Shown: positions 56,412 through 64,000 of the stretch, in pieces
Layout of the letters: each line of letters opens with the position of its first letter
How positions within the stretch are numbered: position 1 is the stretch's first letter
NCBI GenBank assembly: GCA_033064195.1
Contig: JARBJD010000152.1
Span: 62,001 to 126,000, forward strand
DNA: 64,000 nucleotides
From: Blattamonas nauphoetae
Taxonomy: Eukaryota > Preaxostyla > Oxymonadida
Direction of reading: 5' to 3'
The notes under the pieces: generated by a model
Database searches by the model: none
What the model was told of the DNA's origin: nothing
Seen by the model: only the letters and a program-made list of their open reading frames with translations
Translations under genes and position numbers: made by a program

Positions 56412-59400
56412 ATGTCCTTTCAAAACCGACAATCTTCGATGGAAACTCAGCTCAGAGAGAAAGACAACACCATTTTGATGCTTCAGACTCAAATTGGTGA
56501 ACTTCAACTTCACAAGGAACACCAAGAGAAAGAAATGGATGCAAGACTCCAAACTCTTCTCGCACAGTATAACTCTGAACAATCAGAAAGAGACAGACAA
56601 ATGAATCGTGATGTTGTTGCTTTGCGAACAAAAATAAAAACATTGGAAACAGATCAAGAGAGAAACAAGCAACTCTTTGAACAGCGTTATGGTGAACTCG
56701 TCAGCACTCTAGAAGAAGAACGATCAAATCATCAACAGACCCAACAGAAACTTCTTGAACGAGAAGATGCCCTAAAATCGATTCAGTATCAGTCAGAAGA
56801 ACTTCGTTCGTCACTTCAGGAAACACGGGATAATGTCGACCAGGTTTGAATTTCTCTCTCTTAAAATGAATGTAGACGTCTGAAGAAGCACAAAATCTCT
56901 TTCATCAAAATCAACAGCTCTCTCAAGAGCGTGCACTTCTCTCTGCTGAAAACAGTCAAATTTCAAACGATTTGATCACGTTGAAAGCCAAACATGAACA
57001 ACAACTCAGACATCAAAATGAAGCAACTGAAGAATATCATAAATCCATTTCAAGACTTCAGGCTGATGTTGATCGTTTGACTCGAGAACAACAGCTAGAA
57101 ATTCGACGTCACACTGAAGAGCTCATGAGATTGAAAGAAAAATATGAACAGGACATGCACCAACAAAAGATAGCACTCACTGAACAACGAGAAGATGAAT
57201 TAAAAGACAAGCAACACCTCCTCGTTGCAACAGAAACTGAACTCAGAAACCGAATCTCAGAGCTGGAGGAAGAACTCGAAACAGAGAAAATCAAATTCGA
57301 AAATGACAGAAATCAGATTGAACAGAAATGTCAAACCCTGATTGAAGAGAAAAAGATGGAAATGGAACAGAAATCCATTGAATTTGAACAGGCACTCACC
57401 AAGCGAGAAGAAGAAGATCGAAAGAAACGAGAAGACATGCTCGTGGAAATCACTCACAAATTTGAAGAACATGAACGATTTCTTCTTGAGCAAGCGGAAA
57501 ATGAAAGAACAAGACTCATTCAAATCCATGAAGACGCACTGGGAGAAGAACAGAGAGAGCACCGCAAAAATGTTGGTGAACTTCGAGAGTACATCGATTC
57601 TGAGCAACAGGAACATCAAAACGAACTTCGTAGAATCAAAGAAAAGGAACAAAACGAGAAAAACCAAATCAACGAAGATCACAGAAAGCAAATTCAAGAT
57701 CTTCAGAAAAGGAACGAGCAAGAGGTTAATGATCTCACTGTTGCCAACCAACAGCTTCTCGAACAGTTGAATCAGTTGCAGGAACAAGCAACGATTGAGA
57801 AGAAAGAAACTCAAGAAATTGAAGATTCTGCACGAAGATCTGCCCAACTCGAGCGTGAACAGGAACGAAAACACTACGAACAGACTTTGGAGGAGATCCG
57901 CAGATCACACACAGAGGATAAACTTCGATCTGAAGCTGAAACTGAAAAGACCATATCCGAGATCAACGAACGATGGAGAGAGGAAATGGAGCGGCTCAGA
58001 AGTGAGCAAGAAAGCGAGAAGGAACGTCAGTTAGAGGCAGAGCGCCGCAAAGATCAAGAAAGAGAGATTTCGGAGCAGACTCGCACAAAGGAATTGGAGG
58101 AGAGACACGATAAAAGAGTGAAAGCCCTTAAAAAGGAGTTCACTACCCTTCTGGCAGAAGAAAAGAAGAAATACGAAGAGCTCCAAAAACTGTTGGAAGT
58201 CTCACACAAAGAATGGAAGGAGATTGAGGGCGAGATGAAAGATGCTGAAAAGAAGGCTGTGTCCGAACTCGAAGCAAAACTGAGCGAATCTGAAGACCAA
58301 ATCACAGCCCTCCGCAACCAATTCTCAGAAATGATCAAACAGAGGGATGCTAAGACACAGCAGATGCTTGAATCGCAGGCAAGAAGCTACACAGAAGCGC
58401 TGAAGGCGAAGGATGGGGAGTCGGAAATGTGGAAGAAGGAGGCGAGAGAGATGGAAGACAGGAAGGAGGCTGAGAAGGACAAGTTGGAGAAGGAGTGGAG
58501 CCAGGCACTGGAAAAGGAGAAGGAAGAGAAGCGACGACTGCTGGAGGAGAACACTCAGCTGAAAAAGATGTTGGGGAAGATGGAGACTACACAATCCGAA
58601 GAGAGGGAGCAGTGGAAAAGCGAGAGTGAACGAAGAGCGCGAGAAGAAGATCGAAAAGAGAGTGAACTCATCAACCGCGCCAAACGTGCCGAACACATCA
58701 AGTCATCCACTCTCTCCAACACCCCCACGCGGACCCAGACGAGCTGGAGGGGAGACAGCAGAGACCCAGCCGACCAGCGCACTCCGCTCACCGAGTCTCG
58801 CTTTGGAGGAAGAGACGGCGGGATGAAGGACGACCCTCGCAGTCCGTTCAGACAGACAGAACGAATGTCAGCGAGCACAACACGAGGAAGGTGGGATGAG
58901 AGAGGAATGGAGGGAGGATTTGGGGAGAAGGAGAGTTGGCGACAGAGAGACCTCGAAAGCCAAAGCGCATACAATCCCCACAGACTGACACACGACTCGT
59001 CTGTGCGAGACCAACCAGAAGGAGATGTTGAGACACGTGCACGAAGAGACAGCTGGGGGAGGAATGGAGAGGAGGAGCTGAACGAGAAGATGAACGAGCG
59101 GATGGAAGAGACTTTTGGAAGCGGGCTGGACGAGGCGATTCACACCAACCAGTACGAATCCCGACAGGACACGTCTCACAATTGGGCAGCGACCTCCCAC
59201 GGCAACACCCCTTCCCGTCTCTACTCTCAACCACTCGACCGCGCGGACGGAGCACGCAAATCGTACAACGACCCAGAATTCTCTAACCAGTCACCGACAC
59301 ATTTCGGAAACAGCGGACAGACACCAACGAACCGACACAGCAATTCCATCTCAGCCGAGCGAACACTGTCATCGCAACTGAACTCACGCGAATATGCTTC

Positions 59401-59677
59401 ACGCACTCCAACTCGGGTGTCGTTTCAGCAGGACAGCAACACGAGAATGACAGACAACACACCGTCGCCGTTCGTCCCACACACGGCAAGCTCGTTCTAT
59501 TCGCAGGGGAGACTCCACGACACTCTGACAACATCTCAGACTGCATTTAGTTTCAACAGCCACACAAGACTGCGACCTTCAGACTCCACGTTACAGAGAA
59601 AATCTGGATTGTCACCGATGCGCACTGCAAATCTTCTCATGCCTCCAGTTCCGACTCCATTCTCTTCGCGACACTAA
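56412..59677 (+). CDS. Long coiled-coil protein (1,077 aa)
   Basis: Two exons (56412-56843, 56876-59677) joined across a 32-bp intron. Residues 1-750 form an almost unbroken coiled coil, rich in Glu, Gln, Lys, Arg and Leu, with heptads such as LQTQIGELQLHKEHQEKEM. Residues 750-1,077 are disordered, rich in Ser, Thr, Arg, Asn and Gly, with many SP/TP sites and RG motifs (GRDGGMKDD, ESRFGGRDG). This plan is shared by centrosomal, basal-body, golgin and tethering proteins; no specific family signature was found. The ATG at 56412 has no in-frame upstream alternative nearby. The stop lies only 33 bp before the next gene's ATG. Confidence 0.82.
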
Positions 59678-59710
59678 CGTTTCTTGTTTTTATCATTTCA
59701 TAGGTATTCC

Positions 59711-61635
59711 ATGTTTTTTCGTTCTGTATTTCATCTCTTTTTCAAACATGTCGAGGAAAAGTGGGCCGTGATGGAACAGTGGTTGAGTCTTCTGAACCCG
59801 TCAACCGGGGAGCTCACAGCGATTCTTGCTGATAATCCTACCCTCGAGCGAGTACTTGATTGCGACGAAGTGCTCGATGCGTTCAAAACAGAAAACTCGC
59901 AATTGATGGCACTGTTTGCCTTCTTTCTCTCTCCCTATGACTCTTCCCATCACACTTTTATTGCAACTTCTATACAATTCTCATGTAGACTAAAGAAACC
60001 GGAGACAGTGAAGAAGTTACTGAGTTATATCGTCACTGATGCACCTCCAGATGCATCAGACGAAATTCGGTACAAATACCCTTATCTGGCAGCTGAAATC
60101 CTTGCATATGATTCAGATATCTTTTTTGACATTTTGTTGTCGCCGGATATCAAGAATATTCTCTTTTCATTCCTCGAACGTGAAGAAAACATTCAACCTC
60201 TTTATTCTCACCTCATCTGCCGTATCCTTCATACCCTGATCATGCAACGCACAAATGATGTCTCTATTCTTCTCTTTTTCATCCTTTCTTTCGATTCCAT
60301 TCCGTGTTCTTCTTGATCATTTCGTCAGGTAATGGCAACTCTCAAAGAAAGAGGAACTATTCCCAAACTGATCAAGCACCTAAACTGCTTTCCATTCTGC
60401 GAGTTTCTCTACGACATCATTGTTTCAACTGAACAAACAACGAACCCCGAAGGACTTGTTGCCGTTTGTCGACATCATCCATTCTCTCATTGCTCATGTT
60501 TCATTCCCTTACCAACCTTCTCGCTCATCATGTATAATCTCCACCCCATTTGTCTTCTCAGTGGTTCCGAGAAAATGGCTTTATTAAGCTGCTTCTCACA
60601 GAAATGAAAATCTCAACTCAACCACTTGTATCTTCCTCCTATCAATTTCTCGTTCTTTTTCTTTTCATGTAGGTTCCGTCCAACATTGCCCAGATACTGA
60701 ACAATCTTATTGGACGCTTTACAGTTCCTGATGGCGAGAACATGTTCTCCCAATTTTTCCAGCCAGAAGAATCTCAACTTCTCCTTGAAATTGCTCTTGA
60801 CTCCTCTAACCCCGCATCTCAGGCTGCTTCACTCTCCCTTCTCATCGATATTGTCTGGAACACACGACACCAGCCACAGAACGAGTATTTGATGCCTCTT
60901 GATGAAAACATCGATCCACCTCCATTCATCTGTGATTGTGTTCTCGCAAACATGGACAAGTTCATTGAATCACTGAAGGGGCAGCCCAATGGAAAAGGAA
61001 TTAGCAATACACAGCTCAAGAGTGTGACTTCTTTTGCATTCACTCTTTTGTCAGTCATCATTCTCTATTCCACACTTATCAGAAGTGGATATGGCCACAA
61101 GATCGATGAAGCTCTTCTCAGCAATCCTCTCTTTAAGATTCTCGTGGATTTGTTTTTTGCTCATCCAAATTCGTCCATCCTTCACTCAGAAATCTACACC
61201 ATATTCGAGCAAGGAATACTCATGCGTGGTGATGAAATGCGAAATGTTATTTGTGTTGACTCGGGTCTCGTTGCCAAAGTCAAAGAAACACTGCTAAACG
61301 AGAAGAAACGTCGTGATCGCAGGGCACTTGCCCCAGGCACTGTCCCAACTGACCCAAATTTCCAATGCAGTCGATCCAACGATTCTAGCCTTGACGAACC
61401 ACTCCCTCTTCTTTCTCACACACTCCACCTTGCTCGAATCGCGCAGGATGCTGCCGCCACTGTCACAGACTTGTCAAAATGGCTGGACGATGAATGGAAC
61501 AACCTTTATGCAGAAATCGTGACACCAGAGATGACTCACCAGGAGTCAGCAGGTCTTCCAATCCAGAATTCGATGGATCAGATGGGAGACCAACAAGATA
61601 TGGGAGACGATGAACTCTTTGGATACACGAAGTAA
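59711..61635 (+). CDS. PP6 regulatory subunit (SAPS domain)
   Basis: Five exons (59711-59913, 59989-60259, 60329-60463, 60562-60627, 60673-61635) give 545 aa; the introns are 75, 69, 98 and 45 bp. SAPS proteins (yeast Sap155/185/190, animal PP6R1-3) bind Sit4/PP6 phosphatase and guide it in cell-cycle and nutrient control. The SAPS fold is visible from the start: LDCDEVLDAFKTENSQLMAL (against EDDILQECKAQNQKLLDFL), YIVTDAPPDASDEIRYKYPYLAAEIL, then VMATLKERGTIPKLIKHL and WFRENGFIKLLL. The C-terminal helical part (LLEIALDSSNPASQAASLSLL and later HLARIAQDAA) continues it. It is shorter than animal forms and lacks the long acidic tail. An ATG at 59771 is an alternative start. Confidence 0.87.
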
Positions 61636-61822
61636 TGACACCATCTCACAGGTCCTATTTCATCTTCTTGTTCAGTTGGCTTCGGTTTTGTAAACAAAAG
61701 TTAACAACAAGCGTCGAGTCAATGATTTGAATGCAGATCTTTCTCAACATTATCAAACCGCAAAATCTTTCAAAACCTTTTTCACATATTTAAATTGTTT
61801 GAACAGACAAATTGATGTTGAT

Positions 61823-62010
61823 GGTGTGCTCTGCAAGGCGGTACTGCAATGCCAAGAGAACACTGGTAAGGCATGAGCAAGCCCATGTTGTTCCCCACCC
61901 CTGGAAAAAATACATTTAATATCGTGCTACCTCGTGGGTAGCGATTCAGATATTAAACTGAATAGAACAGATACTACACTTGATCTTAGCCACGTGGGCC
62001 GAGAAGGTAT
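61823..62010 (-). ncRNA. U2 spliceosomal snRNA
   Basis: Read on the minus strand, the sequence starts ATACCTTCTCGGCC and continues with GTGGCTAAGATCAAGTG, then TAGTATCTGTTC, the region that pairs with U6 and the intron branch point (GUAGUA kept). AGTTTAATATCTGA forms stem-loop II. A uridine run (GTATTTTTTCC, about 61,905) takes the place of the Sm site. The 3' stem ends with TTGGCATTGCAGTACCGC, matching the human TGGTATTGCAGTACCTCC loop. The length of about 188 nt equals human U2. This RNA recognises the branch point of introns, and the window has dozens of them. The exact 5' and 3' ends are set by analogy. Confidence 0.93.
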
Positions 62011-62661
62011 GAATTCCCTATCACGAAATTACCTTTATACCCAGTTTTGAATAATTTGGTAATGGGAAGTGAGGATCACGGAATCGCCTGAAGGACTCTT
62101 CACATGAGTAGTATAACCCCAGAAAGATGAATTAAAAACATCTTGTTTGGACAAGCTCGTAGAAAGCGTGAAAATCTGTTCGGTCATTTTTCCTTGCACA
62201 GTTTTCGTTTAACGTTCTCAGTGCATTCAGAACCAATTTTTGCGCTGTATGGTCAAAGATTGAACGATAAAGGTGCATGTAGAGCTGATTTTCTCATTGA
62301 TAAAGCTGAATAATCGTGGTGAAACTCTGTTCTCAAATGAAAAAAGTGACAAAGATCGTCGAACACGTTGGGTCGGGAATCCAAGAAAGATCCGGAATCA
62401 TTCTTAACAGATGAATATAGTCTCGAACAGTCCATCTTGTTGTCGTATACAGTGTGAATCCGATTGGTGACATCCACAAATTGAAGAATGGGTATGCACA
62501 ATCCGCTCGTTTCTGTTGTATGCATAAATCAGAGCTCATTCTTGTTCTATTTGATTTATTTCTTCTCTTACTCTTTTTTTCTCATTTTTGTTCATGACTT
62601 TTCCTCAGCCTGTCTTAGTAAATCGCTTTCATTTAGCTTCCCGTCCTCCTGTTGGACAGGA
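62011..62661. other. Intergenic region between U2 snRNA and the nucleotidyltransferase gene
   Basis: These 651 bp carry the U2 promoter (next to 62010) and that of the plus-strand gene at 62662. Only short frames on both strands were seen. No further RNA gene was recognised. Confidence 0.45.
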
Positions 62662-64000
62662 ATGGCTCAAAGGTCAATATTTTCACCGACTCCTTCCGGG
62701 CCAGACAATGATTCACTCCCTGCTTTCAATTCTGTTACATCCACACGCAACCACATTGTCAAAACAACCTCTGGAATGACGACCTTAAAATTTGGACGTA
62801 AACCGAAACAAGCTCCAAATCTTAGTACCTTCCACAATTCTACTTCCTTTAATTCGGCTGAAAAGCCACCACTATATTCCCACAATATCACACAGACCAC
62901 AATACGACCGATTCCTGGTTCAAGCACTGCATCGCCATCGTTTCGACCTCTCAAGGTCTCATCACCAAGTCTTGCTTCAGCCATGCAGCGGTCATCATCT
63001 ACAACGCCTAAGCTCCCTCCGATCAGCCCTAGCTTGATGGACATCTCGGACACATTTCTTCCCTCCTTCTCCTCTCTCACACACACAATCCCCCGTCGAG
63101 ACAATTCTCAATCCCCAAGCCAAAACACTGGCGATAAAATTTATTCTCTTCCCGATTGTTTATTTCATCCAACCGAACACTTCCTTTCAGAATTTCGTTC
63201 TCTATCCCATTCACCGCCAAACCCAGATTGGTTCCCGATGAACACTAGCTCCCACCAACTCAACCCATACATATACAATGATGGGTCAACACGAAACATC
63301 ATCTCATCCCCGGCAACACGTCCAATCCAGGCTAAGCCTCCTCCAAACCTCCTCTCCCCAAACGATTCATTCGCAGAAGATCTGGACCAACTAGTAAAGA
63401 CACTAGCAATGTCCCAATGCGAAGTTTATGGGAAGCTTCGTCTCGTTTCTGGGATCAGAAAGGTTCTCAACAATTTGTTGGCCAAACAGAAGACAATACT
63501 GCAGGAATCCCAAAACGCAGGTGGTCCAGCTCAGTCAACTTCGCCGCAAAATGTGCCCTCTGGTCAAGATCGGTATAAACTGTATTTGTATGGCTCATTC
63601 TCGAACTTGTCCACATCACTCCCACAATCGGACGTCGATATTTGCATCGTAACTGAACAACAGCAATCATTTATTACACAGATCCAACAGTGTCTTCTGT
63701 CCATTGTGGCAGGATGGATGAGCAACACATCAGAAATTCGAACGACTCCATTCCTTCACAATCATTCGCAGGCTATTTCGCTTACCGATGGTCCACAAGT
63801 CCCCTCTGTCAATGCTTCACCAACGTTGTGTGTTTCCAGTGAGCCCTCAATCGAAACAGTTCAAACTTTGCTTCAACAAGCCTATACCTCCTTTAGTGAT
63901 TCGTTGACGATCCTAGAATCTCTTTCATCTGCTCTACAGTCATCAGGACTGTTTACTGAAACAAAACTACTCTCAAAAACCCGCTTTCCAGTTGTTAAAG
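62662..64000 (+). CDS. Trf4/Cid1-type nucleotidyltransferase, 3' part outside window
   Basis: A single frame runs from the ATG at 62662 to the edge, 446 codons so far. The first 230 residues are low-complexity, rich in Ser, Pro and Thr. Then a helical segment (VKTLAMSQCEVYGKLRLVSG) leads into LYLYGSFSNLSTSLPQSDVDICIV, here split by a few residues from the family's GS...PxSDxDxxv pattern: the helical GS and the two catalytic Asp residues of the polymerase-beta-like fold are present. Such enzymes add poly(A) or poly(U) tails (Trf4/PAPD5, Cid1/TUT). The third catalytic Asp and the substrate-domain motifs would lie beyond the edge. A frame open upstream to about 62,580 has no ATG. Confidence 0.72.
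   Translation, partial: MAQRSIFSPTPSGPDNDSLPAFNSVTSTRNHIVKTTSGMTTLKFGRKPKQAPNLSTFHNSTSFNSAEKPPLYSHNITQTTIRPIPGSSTASPSFRPLKVSSPSLASAMQRSSSTTPKLPPISPSLMDISDTFLPSFSSLTHTIPRRDNSQSPSQNTGDKIYSLPDCLFHPTEHFLSEFRSLSHSPPNPDWFPMNTSSHQLNPYIYNDGSTRNIISSPATRPIQAKPPPNLLSPNDSFAEDLDQLVKTLAMSQCEVYGKLRLVSGIRKVLNNLLAKQKTILQESQNAGGPAQSTSPQNVPSGQDRYKLYLYGSFSNLSTSLPQSDVDICIVTEQQQSFITQIQQCLLSIVAGWMSNTSEIRTTPFLHNHSQAISLTDGPQVPSVNASPTLCVSSEPSIETVQTLLQQAYTSFSDSLTILESLSSALQSSGLFTETKLLSKTRFPVVK

Noticed and set aside
59678-59710. Fusion of the coiled-coil and SAPS frames into one gene
   Set aside because: An in-frame TAA lies before the intron-like spacer, and the SAPS frame has its own ATG matching the usual N-terminus.

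Overview
The window is nuclear DNA from a eukaryotic microbe. It holds about 27 protein genes on both strands, intergenic gaps mostly of 50-600 bp, roughly 45 spliceosomal introns that are mostly 24-120 bp long, a U2 snRNA gene and three DNA-transposon-like elements. The standard code fits: TAA, TAG and TGA all end genes. The mixture points to an anaerobic flagellated metamonad, most like an oxymonad such as Blattamonas or Monocercomonoides. The signs are a GTP-type PEPCK, no gene with an obvious mitochondrial role, several flagellum genes, very short introns with GTTTGT/GTATGT donors, and a large surface protein built from a beta-helix, Ig-like repeats and a pseudokinase. The taxon is an inference, not something the sequence proves.

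Layout. 1-8.6 kb: a partial unknown gene (-), a lineage-family protein (+), retromer VPS26 (+), eIF3e (-) and an RPGRIP1-like transition-zone protein (+). 8.7-20 kb: a C2 protein with two metacaspase domains (-), an R3H protein (-), a large helical unknown (-), a choline-transporter-like protein (+) and a Rab5-like GTPase (+). 21-30 kb: the giant beta-helix/Ig-repeat/pseudokinase gene (-) with a 1,533-bp tandem duplication, flanked by two more members of the family seen at 1.9 kb. 30-39.5 kb: a PDI-like thioredoxin (-), an STPGR flagellar protein (+), a 1.9-kb foldback element with a second element inside its left arm, ULK4 (-) and NAC-alpha (+). 39.7-49.7 kb: PEPCK (-), a second foldback-like element, ARL3 (+), a GDPD (+), a SKA1-like kinetochore protein (+) and ribosomal protein eS1 (+). 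50-64 kb: TAF1 (-), a coiled-coil protein (+), a PP6 regulatory (SAPS) subunit (+), U2 snRNA (-) and the start of a Trf4/Cid1-like nucleotidyltransferase (+).

The genes are mostly independent housekeeping genes, not an operon. Four (RPGRIP1-like, STPGR, ULK4, ARL3) belong to the flagellum and imply a flagellated cell. VPS26, Rab5-like, PDI and eIF3e/NAC/eS1 cover traffic, secretion and translation. The accessory material is the surface receptor with its repeat expansion, the lineage-specific helical family and the transposons.

Exon limits were worked out by eye from GT...AG sites, reading frame and resemblance to known families. The summed exons of each spliced gene were checked to be a multiple of three, but individual junctions could be off by a few bases. 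No virus-derived elements, CRISPR arrays or convincing tRNA genes were seen.
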